Source: an uncultured bacterium
Lineage (GTDB): Bacteria; Verrucomicrobiota; Kiritimatiellia; RFP12; CAIWXQ01
Reading direction: 5' to 3'
NCBI GenBank assembly: GCA_903916675.1
Contig: CAIWXQ010000031.1
Coordinates: forward strand, 62,001-126,000
DNA length: 64,000 nucleotides
The position numbers were made by a program, and so were the translations under genes. Positions 25,391 through 37,746 of this stretch are shown here, piece by piece (the first letter of the stretch is position 1; each line of letters starts with the position of its first letter). The notes beneath the pieces are model-generated. The model saw only the letters and a list, made by a program, of their open reading frames with translations. It did not search any database and was not told where the DNA came from.

Positions 25391-25720
25391 ATGAAAGGAA
25401 AGGCAATTTGGACCAGCGGCTTCTGGGCGGGCTGTGCGCTGTTCGGACTTGGCCAGGTGATTTCGTTCTATCCCGGTGCTGAATGCGGATGGTTCATCCT
25501 TGCCGGATTGCTCTGCATGTCTGGTTTGATCATCAGAGGCAAGGCGTACCGGATTGCTGCCATCATCCTCGTCTGCCTGTCGGCGATTTTAGCTGTCGCG
25601 GGCCACCGGCGTGGAGTTGATTACAGGAACAGGACGGAAACAAAGAAGCATCACAGACAAGAGGCAGAACCAGCAACCGCACCCTATTCGGAGCCCGCTG
25701 CGCGGTCTCCTCAAGGTTGA
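25391..25720 (+). CDS. Small hypothetical membrane protein
   Basis: A possible gene of 109 residues starting at ATG 25391; I do not recognise it. Two to three hydrophobic segments (about 7-25, 30-47, 53-70) are followed by a charged, low-complexity tail rich in Lys, Arg, Glu and Pro. No strong ribosome-binding site is visible. It follows a repeat element and points the same way as sppA. The alternative is a chance reading frame; the membrane pattern is the only support. Confidence 0.45.
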   Translation: MKGKAIWTSGFWAGCALFGLGQVISFYPGAECGWFILAGLLCMSGLIIRGKAYRIAAIILVCLSAILAVAGHRRGVDYRNRTETKKHHRQEAEPATAPYSEPAARSPQG

Positions 25721-25749
25721 GTTGCACCGTCCGGTCGCCGACCGCGCCT

Positions 25750-25768
25750 TCCTGATTTCCTGATTTCC
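25750..25768. repeat. TCCTGATTTC word array
   Basis: TCCTGATTTCCTGATTTCC repeats a nine-base word. The same word, as an inverted pair, occurs at 44180-44244, and as a palindrome at 63684-63697. Confidence 0.5.
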
Positions 25769-25790
25769 AGATCGAACCGGATTCAAGAAT

Positions 25791-26630
25791 TCAACCCAGC
25801 GCGACGTTGTCGATGAGCCGGGTCTGACCGGCGAACGCGGCGAGGGCGATGACTACGCCTTTGCGCAGTTGCGCTATCGGCTCGAGCGTGTCTGGGTCGA
25901 TGGCCGCGACATAATCCACCCGCAGGCCGTCAGCCGTCAGCACTTCGCGCAGCCTCATGCAGAGCGCCGCGCCGTCCGTCTGGCCGGCGTTGAGCGCCTC
26001 TTGCGCGGACCGCAGCGCGCGGCTCAGCCCCAGCGCGCGCCGGCGCTCGTCCGCAGAGAGGTAGCGGTTGCGGGAACTCAGGGCCAGACCATCCGGCTCG
26101 CGCACGATCGGCGCGACCACGATCTCGACCGGGAAGTTCAGGTCGCGGACCAGGCGCCGGATGATGGCCGCCTGTTGATAGTCCTTCTGGCCGAAAACAG
26201 CCACATGCGGCAGCACGAGATTGAAAAGCTTGGCCACGATTGTGCAGACGCCGCGGAAATGGCCGGGCCGCGAGGCGCCGCAAAGCCCGGTGCCCAGGCG
26301 CTCCTCCGTGATGTAGACGCTGTGGTCGGCGGCGTACATGTCGATCGCCTGCGGCAGAAATACCGCGTGCACGCCGGCCGCGCGGCAGAGTTCGATGTCG
26401 CGCTCGACGGTGCGCGGATAGCGGCTGAAGTCTTCGCTGGGCCCGAACTGGGTGGGGTTCACAAAGAGCGTCAGCACCACGCGGTCGGCTCGCGTCAGCG
26501 CGCAACGGACCAGCGAGAGATGCCCCTCGTGGAGGCAGCCCATGGTCGGGACACAGCCGATGCGACGCCCGGTGGCGCGCTGCTCCAGGGCCCAGCGCTG
26601 CATCTCAGCCAATGTCTCGATGATCTGAAT
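25791..26630 (-). CDS. panC: Pantothenate synthetase
   Basis: PanC condenses pantoate and beta-alanine with ATP. All motifs are there: VPTMGCLHEGHLSL with the HxGH nucleotide site, FVNPTQF, FGQKDYQQ and LALSSRNRYLS. The family N-terminus M-x-I-I-E-T begins at an ATT codon (26630), giving 279 residues; the nearest conventional start, TTG at 26612, would delete the conserved first strand. GGTGA lies five bases before the ATT, and the upstream SH3-domain gene stops at 26635, so the pair is close enough for coupling. An ATT start is rare but documented for other bacterial genes; here it is inferred. Confidence 0.9.
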   Translation of the reverse strand: MQIIETLAEMQRWALEQRATGRRIGCVPTMGCLHEGHLSLVRCALTRADRVVLTLFVNPTQFGPSEDFSRYPRTVERDIELCRAAGVHAVFLPQAIDMYAADHSVYITEERLGTGLCGASRPGHFRGVCTIVAKLFNLVLPHVAVFGQKDYQQAAIIRRLVRDLNFPVEIVVAPIVREPDGLALSSRNRYLSADERRRALGLSRALRSAQEALNAGQTDGAALCMRLREVLTADGLRVDYVAAIDPDTLEPIAQLRKGVVIALAAFAGQTRLIDNVALG

Positions 26631-26634
26631 GATG

Positions 26635-27507
26635 TCACCGTTCGAATGTCACGTGTTCGGCCCGGACCACGGGGACGGATTCGCCCCGCAACCACCAGGC
26701 CGGACCTTCCACTGTCACCTGCGCACCGACCTCCAGGGGGTTGATCGCAGCGGAACCGGCCTCCAGTAGATGACAAAACGTTACGATCCCGCCGGTGCGG
26801 TCGGGTCCGGCGATGCGATAGCGCGTGGCAGTGGCAGTCGCGTGGGGGAGGGTGAGGCGCAGGGTGCCGCTGATGCGGACGAGCCGGCCTTGTTGCGCGA
26901 TGGCCGTGTTTACGCGCGCCGCCAGTTCCGGCGGCGGCGGGACGCAGGCAATGACGATGCTGTTGGTTTCTGATCCCCCTGCGACTGTGGCGGCGCGGTT
27001 GGTGTCGTCGACCAGCGCAGAAAGCAGACCGCCGGCCACGGACGACGGCAGGGGGCGCAACGGTGCAGGGACGGATGACGATGGAGCAATGTCCACGCGG
27101 CGGATCCAGAGATGGAAGCCGGGCGGCGGCGCGATCTTCAGCCAGTCGCCGACGCGACTGCGTGTTTCCACGGTAATGCCTTGATCCAGGCTGCCGACAA
27201 CCTTGTAGGAGAGCCCGGGGCCGGAACGGAGCTGGGCTTTGTCGCGAAGCACCTCGCCTTTGCGGACCAGCTCGGCGTAGACCCAGACGCTGACCTCGGG
27301 CGGCGGCGTGATCGGGGTCCAGTTCCCCTCCAGTGGGCCGATCGCAGTCAGTTCCTGACCGGACTCCGCCACGCCGGCGACTTCGATTGTGTCAGCGTTG
27401 GGATAGCGCAGAGTGGTGCGGTCCGCCGTGACGCGCACACGGGTTTCCTCCGCAGCCAGCGCAGTTGCCAGCAACAGCGGCAGCAGGATAATGGGCGTGC
27501 TGCGCAT
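26635..27507 (-). CDS. Secreted bacterial SH3-domain protein
   Basis: The 290-residue product has a clear Sec signal peptide (LLPLLLATALAAEE, cleavage near residue 16). Two SH3b-like repeats follow: residues about 20-85 with GNWTPITPP and 88-150 with KAQLRSGPGLSYKVVGSL and GDWLKIAPP. Paralogous pairs of this kind usually bind cell wall. The C-terminal 140 residues contain a Pro-rich linker and a beta-rich domain I cannot name. The start at 27507 directly precedes the signal peptide. It is upstream of panC in the same direction but functionally unrelated. Confidence 0.75.
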   Translation of the reverse strand: MRSTPIILLPLLLATALAAEETRVRVTADRTTLRYPNADTIEVAGVAESGQELTAIGPLEGNWTPITPPPEVSVWVYAELVRKGEVLRDKAQLRSGPGLSYKVVGSLDQGITVETRSRVGDWLKIAPPPGFHLWIRRVDIAPSSSVPAPLRPLPSSVAGGLLSALVDDTNRAATVAGGSETNSIVIACVPPPPELAARVNTAIAQQGRLVRISGTLRLTLPHATATATRYRIAGPDRTGGIVTFCHLLEAGSAAINPLEVGAQVTVEGPAWWLRGESVPVVRAEHVTFER

Positions 27508-27539
27508 GATCGGTGGCAAGGGTCAGCCGCGGGGCGTGA

Positions 27540-27695
27540 TTACGCCTCGGGCTTGGTCTTGCGCAGACCGAAGCCGCGGTCGCCATCCTTCCACTGGCCG
27601 CGCTTCTTCAGAATTTCCACGCGCTCAAAACGCTTCAGAACATTGCGCTTGGCGACGATCTTGTTCGTACTCTTGAGGCTCGAATGCTGGCTCAT
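27540..27695 (-). CDS. Small basic protein of the Chlamydiae/Verrucomicrobia-type family
   Basis: This 51-residue protein is very basic and begins MSQHSSLKS, then IVAKRNVLKRFERVEIL and RGQWKDGDRGFGLRKTKP. This is the conserved small basic protein known from Chlamydiae and Verrucomicrobia-related genomes; its function is not established, but size and charge suggest an RNA- or ribosome-associated role. GGAGAG precedes the ATG, and a consensus-like promoter (TTGAAA-17-TATAGT) sits about 95 bases upstream, which suggests high expression. It is the best taxonomic marker in the window. Confidence 0.88.
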   Translation of the reverse strand: MSQHSSLKSTNKIVAKRNVLKRFERVEILKKRGQWKDGDRGFGLRKTKPEA

Positions 27696-27789
27696 GTCTC
27701 TCTCCACGCGTCGTCCGGCCCCAGTCGGAGCGCCCACTGCGCCATCGCCGTCCGCACCATCCGGCGGCTCATGCCGGTCAAAAAGAATT

Positions 27790-27818
27790 ACTATAGCTAG
27801 AAAGAGGCCGGATTTCAA
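27790..27818 (-). promoter_or_regulatory. Strong sigma-70-like promoter of the small basic protein gene
   Basis: On the minus strand TTGAAA (27818-27813) and TATAGT (27795-27790) are exactly 17 bases apart. It is the best promoter match I found in the window. Confidence 0.65.
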
Positions 27819-27869
27819 ACGCAAACCGCGACCGGTGCCGGAAACGGGGGTGATGCAAGCGCTGGACGT

Positions 27870-27970
27870 TGTGGACACAGAGTTCACAGAGGAGATTGAG
27901 AACATAGAGGGACCTGCCCCTGAGTGACACTCTGTGTGCTCATCTCGGCTCAGTGGTCTCTGTGGCCACA
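27870..27970. repeat. CACAGAG-type inverted repeat
   Basis: Left arm TGTGGACACAGAGTTCACAG (27870 on) and right arm ending GGTCTCTGTGGCCACA (to 27970) are inverted copies with a few mismatches over about 27 bases. It lies between the divergent promoters of the small basic protein gene and fba. Confidence 0.6.
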
Positions 27971-28009
27971 TTTCTTGTGCGCGCTGCCGAACTGCCGAGC
28001 GGTTTGGGC

Positions 28010-28038
28010 TTGCCGACTGGGCGGTCGGACACTATCAT
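28010..28038 (+). promoter_or_regulatory. Candidate sigma-70 promoter of fba
   Basis: TTGCCG (28010-28015) and TATCAT (28033-28038) with a 17-base spacer, about 80 bases before the fba start. Confidence 0.5.
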
Positions 28039-28117
28039 CCATCCACGTGTCTGCCACTCCGGTCGTTCTCATAGTGCGGCGGCTTTGTGCGAGGCAGTAA
28101 AGGGAAGAATAAACGCC

Positions 28118-29077
28118 ATGATCGTTTCGACCAGTACGCTCTTCAAGCAGGCCTACGGCAAGTACGCTGTCGGCGCTTACAACATCAACAATCTTGAGCA
28201 GTGCATGGGGCTGTTCAAGGGGTGCATGGACAGCCAGGCTCCGTTCATCGTCCAGCTCTCCAAGGGCGCGCGCTCCTACACGCACAAGAAGCTGCTGGAG
28301 GGGATGCTCAAGACGGCCGACGAGATATTCCCGGACGCGGTCTTCGCCATCCACCTGGATCATGGCGATGAGGCCACTTGTATGGACTGCATTGCCAGCG
28401 GCGTCTACAGCTCCGTCATGATCGACGCCTCACACGAGAGCTTCGAGAAGAATGTCGAGATCACCAAGCGCGTCGTGGACGCGGCCCACGCCAAGGGGCT
28501 GTCCGTCGAAGCCGAACTCGGCCAGCTCGGCGGCGTGGAAGAGGACATCAAGGTCGAGGAGGCGCATGCCAAGCTGACGAACCCCGCCGACGCCGCGAAG
28601 TTCATCAAGCTCACCGGCTGCGACAGCCTGGCCTGCGCCATCGGCACCAGCCACGGCGCCTTCAAGTTCTCCGGCACGCAGGGGCTGCACTTCGAGGTGA
28701 TCCAGGAGATCGGGTGCCTCTGCCCCGGCTTCCCGCTGGTCATGCACGGCTCGAGTTCGGTCCCGGCCGAAGAGGTCCGGCGCATCAACGCTGCGGGCGG
28801 CAAGATGCGGGATGCCAAGGGCGTGAGCGAGGCCGACATCTCCAAGGCCGGCAAGATGGGCGTCTGCAAGATCAACATCGATACCGACGGCCGCCTGGTC
28901 TGGACCCGCGTGCACCGCGAATTTTTCCGCGACTTCCCCGAGAAGTTCGACCTGCGCGATCCGGGCAAAGTCTTCATTGTCGAGTATGCCAAGTACATCG
29001 TGCACAAGAATCAGATTCTCGGCAGCGCCGGCCACCTGGCGGAGGTCCGGGACGCCTGCAAGAAGGCGAAAAAGTAG
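28118..29077 (+). CDS. fba: Class II fructose-bisphosphate aldolase
   Basis: Fba splits fructose 1,6-bisphosphate in glycolysis or joins the trioses in gluconeogenesis. The 319-residue protein starts at ATG 28118 behind AAAGGGAAG. Class II motifs are clear: VGAYNINNLEQ near 17-27, FAIHLDHGDEATCMDCI with zinc-binding His, SVMIDASHESFEKNV, VEAELGQLGGVEED, AIGTSHGAF and LVMHGSSSVP with further zinc ligands, and KINIDTDGRL. nifJ follows after about 100 bases in the same direction, which fits a glycolytic pair ending in pyruvate oxidation. Confidence 0.92.
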   Translation: MIVSTSTLFKQAYGKYAVGAYNINNLEQCMGLFKGCMDSQAPFIVQLSKGARSYTHKKLLEGMLKTADEIFPDAVFAIHLDHGDEATCMDCIASGVYSSVMIDASHESFEKNVEITKRVVDAAHAKGLSVEAELGQLGGVEEDIKVEEAHAKLTNPADAAKFIKLTGCDSLACAIGTSHGAFKFSGTQGLHFEVIQEIGCLCPGFPLVMHGSSSVPAEEVRRINAAGGKMRDAKGVSEADISKAGKMGVCKINIDTDGRLVWTRVHREFFRDFPEKFDLRDPGKVFIVEYAKYIVHKNQILGSAGHLAEVRDACKKAKK

Positions 29078-29173
29078 TTTCAACCGGGCGGCCGTTCTCG
29101 CGACTGTCCGCCCGAACCGTTTCTGGGGCCTGTGCGGCCTATGCAACCTGTTTGACCCGCAAAGGAGAGTTCC

Positions 29174-32749
<3,576 letters not shown>

Positions 32750-32776
32750 GGCGCGCGCGGACGCGAGACATCGCAA

Positions 32777-32820
32777 AACGAAAAGGCCCTTGGTCAACGC
32801 CAGGGGCCTTTTCGTTTCTT
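32777..32820 (+). terminator. Rho-independent terminator of nifJ
   Basis: A perfect 13-base stem AACGAAAAGGCCC (32777-32789) with GGGCCTTTTCGTT (32804-32816) and a 14-base loop, with T-rich sequence in and after the right arm. Confidence 0.85.
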
Positions 32821-32898
32821 GCACCAGGGTGCGCAAAAGGGCTCACGCGCGCAATCCCCCGCAACCCCACAAGGGGCATCGCAAAACGGAGCGGCGCG

Positions 32899-34557
32899 CT
32901 AGTCTTTGTCGGGTAGAGCAACAGGTTCGGCTAGGTAGTCCGACATGTTGAGCCCTGAGTAGATCCGGAAGAATTCCTTTTCCGTTTCGGCCTTCATTGC
33001 GGCATAAATCTTTGATTTCTTTCGCAGTGCAATTCCGTAGTCATATGCGTTGGGGTAGTATTCGTAATCCCGCCGGAAGCCGGCATCATCTAGTATTTGT
33101 GCCACGGCATATGTGTAGTCCCCGTGAGGGAACCAGATTAAATCAGGTTTGCGGGAAAGCACATACGCTGCGGAGAATCCGTGGTGGGCGATGGTTCGGT
33201 CATGCAAGCCGACGAGGTCAATAATGGTCAGGTGCGAAAACCGTGAACCAAGCCAACCGTACTCGGATGCGGTAAGTACGATTTCCGGGGGCATGCGTTC
33301 AAGCAGGTCGCTCACCGCCATGACACTATTCGACCAACCCAATGGAGGCAACGGACGATCCTGGGCTTTCCGATACTGTGTGACATGGTGGATGGCAGCG
33401 GGAGAGCCGATCACGTATTTCTCCCACAGGTCGGTGGCCAAATGCTTAAGGGGCGAAGATAGTGCCGGTAATAGAATCACAAGCCCCACAAGCAGGCGCC
33501 AGGTGATCGCAATGCATAGGGGCTGGGTTGGCGTTGTGATTGCGTAGCTCGAGATTGCCGTGAAGGCAGCAAGAAATAGAAACGCGATCGATGGGTAGTA
33601 GTACCGGCTTTGCCCGCCCATGATTTGTGTTACGGTGGCGTAGTAACCGAATGTGGCGATAACGACAACCGCTATGGCGAAAAGTTGCGGAAGTATCCTT
33701 TTGGAGGCTGTGCTCGCCAGAACCACGAGGCAAGGCATTGCCGCGGTGTAGAAGAGAATCATTTCTGTCATCGCGTTCCATTTGGTGGCGCCCACGTAGC
33801 CTTGATAAAATCCGCTGCCTTTTGCGAAGAAGGGCAGCGGCACAAAGTCAGCGAACAGGACCTGGTTGACGAGCAGACTAAATCCAACGAGAAGACCAAA
33901 GCACACCGCATACCGGACGGAATAACGCCACAGCGCCCGATTCGTGGCGACAAAGAAGAGCGGTGGCAGGAGCAGCGCATAGAGGCCATTGTCGGGGCGC
34001 GTTGCGTAAGATAAGAAGCCTGAGAAAAGACACAACACGAGTGCCGCTGTGGAGCGCCGTCGGGCAGCGATTACGATTGAGCACGCGAGAAGTGAATTGG
34101 AAAGCAGGGAAAAGGTCGTTTCCATCCCCGTCAAACTGTGATAGCGAAATGGTTGCACGAGAAGGAGGGAGGGCACGGCCAGTAACGGCAGCCATGACTT
34201 CCTCGACAATTCTCGTCCCTGAACTAAAAAGCCCAGCAAGGCCAGTGCCATCGCCGAGAGTAGGCCTGCAGCGAAAGACGTGATACTCAGCGCCATAGCA
34301 GCAGAGCAACCCGTCAGACCCAGAAACGCAGTGATCACAATCAGGTATACCGGGCTGGTGATTCCGTACGCCGGGCCATCGATTGAATTCCATGAGAAGC
34401 CTTCCCCGGCGAGCCAATGCTTGGCGTAGCGGGTAACCATGTACGCATCGTCAAGTGTTGTGTGCCCGACTTCACCTACTGTCGTCTTGACGTAAGCAGC
34501 GAGACTCAACAGCACGAAGACTGCGATGAGTGCGTTGTGCTTTGCAATGGTCTTCAT
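32899..34557 (-). CDS. GT-C-type polytopic membrane glycosyltransferase
   Basis: A membrane protein of 552 residues with about ten to twelve hydrophobic segments in the first 390 residues and a soluble C-terminal part. The first periplasmic loop carries TTLDDAYMVTRYAKHWLAGE, the DD motif and RYA pattern of GT-C (PMT/ArnT-like) enzymes that use polyprenyl-phosphate sugars. The tail with TIIDLVGLHDRTIAHHG is also common in these. Base composition is clearly more AT-rich than in the flanking nifJ and gltB, suggesting later acquisition. The substrate is unknown. Confidence 0.7.
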   Translation of the reverse strand: MKTIAKHNALIAVFVLLSLAAYVKTTVGEVGHTTLDDAYMVTRYAKHWLAGEGFSWNSIDGPAYGITSPVYLIVITAFLGLTGCSAAMALSITSFAAGLLSAMALALLGFLVQGRELSRKSWLPLLAVPSLLLVQPFRYHSLTGMETTFSLLSNSLLACSIVIAARRRSTAALVLCLFSGFLSYATRPDNGLYALLLPPLFFVATNRALWRYSVRYAVCFGLLVGFSLLVNQVLFADFVPLPFFAKGSGFYQGYVGATKWNAMTEMILFYTAAMPCLVVLASTASKRILPQLFAIAVVVIATFGYYATVTQIMGGQSRYYYPSIAFLFLAAFTAISSYAITTPTQPLCIAITWRLLVGLVILLPALSSPLKHLATDLWEKYVIGSPAAIHHVTQYRKAQDRPLPPLGWSNSVMAVSDLLERMPPEIVLTASEYGWLGSRFSHLTIIDLVGLHDRTIAHHGFSAAYVLSRKPDLIWFPHGDYTYAVAQILDDAGFRRDYEYYPNAYDYGIALRKKSKIYAAMKAETEKEFFRIYSGLNMSDYLAEPVALPDKD

Positions 34558-34946
34558 TCGGTGTAATTTTTGAGGACCAAATAGAGCTATTGAGCCTGCT
34601 TCACGCAGTGACAACCCCTGTGTATGTCACCATGCTAGGGGTTTCGGGCAACAACGGTCAAAGGGTTTCCGTGGCAGTGCGCAGGTGCCCGTCTCAGGGT
34701 CTCATTTCTTTCTCGCTGAACGGATTTAGTTTTGCGGCACCTGCCAGCCGGTCTCAGGCGGGATAAGCGAACGCACGGATACTCCAGCCCGGCGGGCGAT
34801 AGTCGTGATTTCAACACGATAGCGGAGAGTGAACAGGGTTGCGTGGAACTTCTTCTGCTTGAGTTAGGAATTTCCTCTTTTGGGCAGGTGGCCGTGCGCG
34901 GACCGTTCAGACCACTTGTAACAAGAGAATTCAACGATGAGCGGTA
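34558..34946. other. Non-coding gap between the GT-C gene and the M28 peptidase gene
   Basis: About 390 bases. It contains the palindrome GTGACA-11-TGTCAC (34608-34630), an overlapping AACCCCT/AGGGGTT inverted pair (34613-34643) and, near 34680-34760, inverted CAGGTGCC/GGCACCTG blocks next to CGTCTCAGG/GGTCTCAGG. No convincing gene is seen. Confidence 0.5.
34608..34630. promoter_or_regulatory. Candidate operator palindrome upstream of the GT-C gene
   Basis: GTGACA-N11-TGTCAC, perfect six-base arms, about 50 bases upstream of the GT-C start. It resembles a dimeric regulator site; the regulator is unknown. Confidence 0.35.
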
Positions 34947-35966
34947 TTACTTCACCTTGCATTGCGTTCTGACCGCCTCCAGTAGCCCATCCACCACTTT
35001 GGCCATGCGGATGAAGTCGAGCCTGTCACAAGTGTCAGCGGATTGGTGATAATCATGGTTTCGGTACATGGCAGTGTCGGTCACCATCACCGCCGGAAAA
35101 CCGAATTCCCGGTAGTTGCGGTGATCCGAGAAATAGACTCCGGGTATCCGGCGCGGCAGGGAGGCGGACCAGATGGGCAGATCTGTGCCGCGTTTCATGC
35201 CGGTTTTGACGCTGCGGATCAGGGTGCGACTCGTGATGTCGCCGATGACGGAGACATAATTTCCGCGAGACGGATAGATTGCATATAGCAGCGGGGCGGG
35301 ATAGGTCTGGCTCATGAAACGGTCGTCGAAGCGCCCGATCATTTCTACTGAGATCATGGCTTTTACGGCAACGCCCGTTCGCTTTAGCAGCTTGGCGTGC
35401 TGGTAGCTTCCCATGCCGGGCGTGGCAAAATACGGAGGTTCCTCTGTGCAGTAGGTCACCAGCAGCACGGTTGTTGCCGGAGCAGGACCTCGACCCAGCA
35501 ACCGCGCGAGTTCCAGCACGCCGGCGATGCCGCTGGCGTTGTCGTCTGCGGCTGGCTCGCGGCCGCAGGCATCGTAGTGTGCCCCCACGATTACGCAGGC
35601 GCCGGTCGACGGGCCGAACCGGCCAATGACATTGTCGAACTTTTGCGTCCCTGCGCGATATTGCTGCGTCGAGACCTGTGCGCCGGCAGTGGCGAACTGC
35701 TGACTGATGTAAGTGGCGCAGCGCGCCAGGTTGGTCGTGTCGTCGCTGGATCGCGGGAAGAACGATTCGGACAGCATACGCACATGCGCCTGCAGCCTGA
35801 CTGGGTCAGCAGTCGGTATTGGCGGCCCGCATCGTACCCAGACCGGTTGCGTCACCCAGAGGCCTGTGATGGCGATCGATGCAACGAGCAGAACCAGCAC
35901 GCACGTGGCGCTGCAGAGAAACAGGCTCGACCGGGGGCGCAAAGGCGTGTCTGGGTTTCCGGTCAT
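34947..35966 (-). CDS. Membrane-anchored M28-family metallopeptidase
   Basis: This 339-residue protein has one N-terminal membrane anchor (about 16-38) and an extracytoplasmic M28 domain. Two-zinc ligands typical of the family are visible: VIVGAHYDA (His, Asp nearby), AADDNASGIAGVLELAR (bridging Asp), TYCTEEPPYF (catalytic Glu pair), SVEMIG and NHDYHQSADT (last His). A likely role is aminopeptidase-type peptide hydrolysis outside the membrane. The ATG at 35966 is chosen because it directly precedes the charged anchor. Gene neighbours give no further hint. Confidence 0.82.
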   Translation of the reverse strand: MTGNPDTPLRPRSSLFLCSATCVLVLLVASIAITGLWVTQPVWVRCGPPIPTADPVRLQAHVRMLSESFFPRSSDDTTNLARCATYISQQFATAGAQVSTQQYRAGTQKFDNVIGRFGPSTGACVIVGAHYDACGREPAADDNASGIAGVLELARLLGRGPAPATTVLLVTYCTEEPPYFATPGMGSYQHAKLLKRTGVAVKAMISVEMIGRFDDRFMSQTYPAPLLYAIYPSRGNYVSVIGDITSRTLIRSVKTGMKRGTDLPIWSASLPRRIPGVYFSDHRNYREFGFPAVMVTDTAMYRNHDYHQSADTCDRLDFIRMAKVVDGLLEAVRTQCKVK

Positions 35967-36052
35967 GTCGGCATCATTCCATGTCGCCCGATTTGACGTC
36001 AAATGTTTCCACTGTGAAGCGAGCGGCTGCCTAATGTGCAATGAGTCAACAC

Positions 36053-36169
36053 ATCGGAGTCGGGGTCGCTATCGGTATCGGGGTCGCCCACTCCAAGATC
36101 GTTTCTGAACGTGTTTCTACCGATCCAGTTGTTTTCGATAGCGATTCCGATAGCGACCCCGACCCCGAT
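36053..36169. repeat. Inverted-repeat element of the GGTCGCTATCGG family (copy 3, best preserved)
   Basis: The left arm (36053-36087, ATCGGAGTCGGGGTCGCTAT...) and the right arm (36135-36169) match in inverted orientation over 35 bases with only a few mismatches. The loop is about 47 bases. It lies between the activator gene and the M28 gene, both on the minus strand. Confidence 0.85.
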
Positions 36170-36207
36170 AAAAAGGTCGCTTCTTACCTACGCCAGATTC
36201 CGGCCGG

Positions 36208-37746
36208 TTACTTGTACGACTTGGGATCGATTCCCAGATGCCGGATGCGGTAGTTCATGATGCGCGCGGTGGTCTGCAGGAAGCGTGCGGCCGCGGCAGC
36301 ATTGCCGCGGTGTTTCTTGAGCGCGTCGACGAGGATCTCGCGCTCGTAGGTTTCGACCAGCGTGTCCAGGCTGGCGCCGGTCTCCGGCAGGATGGCGGTG
36401 TGCGTGGCGTCGCTGGTCTGCAGGGTGGGGGGGAGCGTGTAGCCGTGGATCACGTCGTCCGCGGCCGTCAGCACGGCGCGCTCCATGCAGTTCTCCAGCT
36501 CGCGCACGTTTCCGGGCCAGTGGTACTGCATCATCATGTTGATGGCCGTGGTCGAGATGCGGCGGATGTTCTTGCCGTAGACCTCGGCGTACTTCTTGAG
36601 GAAGTGCTCGGCCAGGAGCAGGATGTCGGACTTGCGCTCGCGCAGCGGCGGCAAATAGATGGGGAAGACGTTCAGACGGTAGTAGAGGTCCTCGCGGAAG
36701 CGCCCGTCCTTCATGGCCTGCTCGAGGTTGCAATTGGTGGCGGTGACGATGCGCACATTGACGGTGATCGGCTGGTCGCCGCCGACGCGCTCGAAGGTGC
36801 GCTCCTGCAGCACGCGCAGGAAGCGGATCTGCACGGCAGGGGAGATGTCGCCGATCTCGTCGAGAAAAAGCGTGCCGCCGTTGGCCAGCTCGAAGCGCCC
36901 CTTGCGCTGCTGCTGCGCGCCGGTGAAGGCCCCTTTTTCGTGACCGAACAGTTCGCTCTCGATCAGGTTCTCGGGAAGCGCGGCGCAGTTGACGCCGATA
37001 AACGCGCCGTTGCGGCGGGCGCTGCCGAAATGAATGGCGCGGGCCACGAGTTCCTTGCCGGTGCCGGATTCGCCGCGGATCAGGACCGTGGCGGTGCTGT
37101 CCGCCACCTGGGCGATCTGGTCGTACACCTGCCGCATGGAGCGGGCGTTCCCCACCAAGTTGCTCGGCTGGTAGCGGTCGCCGAGCTGGCGGCGCAGGCG
37201 TTCGTTCTCGGCCACGAGCCCCTCGTGCTCGGTGAGCGTCTCGCGCATGGATGCCACGGCCTCGGCCAGCAGCCCGGCGAGAAGCAGCAGGAAGTCGCGG
37301 TCAGCCGCCAGCGCGAGGTCGTCGCATGACGGGCGGTCGATGCTCATGGTGCCGATTACCTGGCCGTGATGAATGATCGGCACACAGATAAATGCGTTGT
37401 TCTGGCCGGTGCGTGCGCGCGTGCGGTTCAGGAATCGCGGATCCTTGCTGATGTCCGGAACCACTTCGGACTTGGCGGTCTGCGCAACCGTGCCGGTGAC
37501 GCCTTCGCCCAGCTTGTACTGGCCGCGCTGACACTCTTCGGTCGTGAGCCCTCGCGAGGCTTCGATCACGAACACGTCGCTGTCAGGCTGGCGCAGCGTC
37601 AGCGCGCCGCGCGAAAGCCCGATCTCGGTCTCCAGAATGTCGAGGACATCCTGCAGCAGACCGGAAACAGCCTGCCGATGCACCAATGCCTTCGACACCT
37701 TGTAAAGAACCGAAAGCTCTCGTGCTGCCCTGGTCTTGTCTTCCAT
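36208..37746 (-). CDS. NifA-like sigma-54-dependent transcriptional activator with GAF domain
   Basis: This 512-residue enhancer-binding protein has a GAF sensor (about 20-165), an AAA+ domain (about 190-430) with GESGTGKE (Walker A), [15 protein letters not shown] carrying the sigma-54 contact loop [17 protein letters not shown] (Walker B) and [13 protein letters not shown], and a Fis-type helix-turn-helix at about 470-508 ([20 protein letters not shown]). Order and length match NifA, but the Cys pair of oxygen-sensitive NifA linkers is absent. It diverges from gltBD across an AT-rich gap with a sigma-54 promoter, so gltBD is the obvious target. Nitrogenase genes are not in the window. Confidence 0.9.
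   Translation of the reverse strand: MEDKTRAARELSVLYKVSKALVHRQAVSGLLQDVLDILETEIGLSRGALTLRQPDSDVFVIEASRGLTTEECQRGQYKLGEGVTGTVAQTAKSEVVPDISKDPRFLNRTRARTGQNNAFICVPIIHHGQVIGTMSIDRPSCDDLALAADRDFLLLLAGLLAEAVASMRETLTEHEGLVAENERLRRQLGDRYQPSNLVGNARSMRQVYDQIAQVADSTATVLIRGESGTGKELVARAIHFGSARRNGAFIGVNCAALPENLIESELFGHEKGAFTGAQQQRKGRFELANGGTLFLDEIGDISPAVQIRFLRVLQERTFERVGGDQPITVNVRIVTATNCNLEQAMKDGRFREDLYYRLNVFPIYLPPLRERKSDILLLAEHFLKKYAEVYGKNIRRISTTAINMMMQYHWPGNVRELENCMERAVLTAADDVIHGYTLPPTLQTSDATHTAILPETGASLDTLVETYEREILVDALKKHRGNAAAAARFLQTTARIMNYRIRHLGIDPKSYK

Larger units (their letters stand above)
27696..28117. other. Divergent intergenic region with two promoters and a repeat
   Basis: About 420 bases without a gene. 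It contains the minus-strand promoter at 27790-27818, the CACAGAG inverted repeat at 27870-27970 and the plus-strand promoter at 28010-28038. No other structure was seen. Confidence 0.6.

Noticed and set aside
29085-29114. Terminator after fba (CGGGCGG...CCGCCCG)
   Set aside because: Seven-base stem with a 16-base loop and no T-run; may be a weak attenuator but not a supported terminator.
36041-36253. Short frames giving GVAIGIGV and DSDSDSDPDPD peptides
   Set aside because: These are translations of the inverted-repeat elements (also at 25254-25368 and 46991-47115), not genes.
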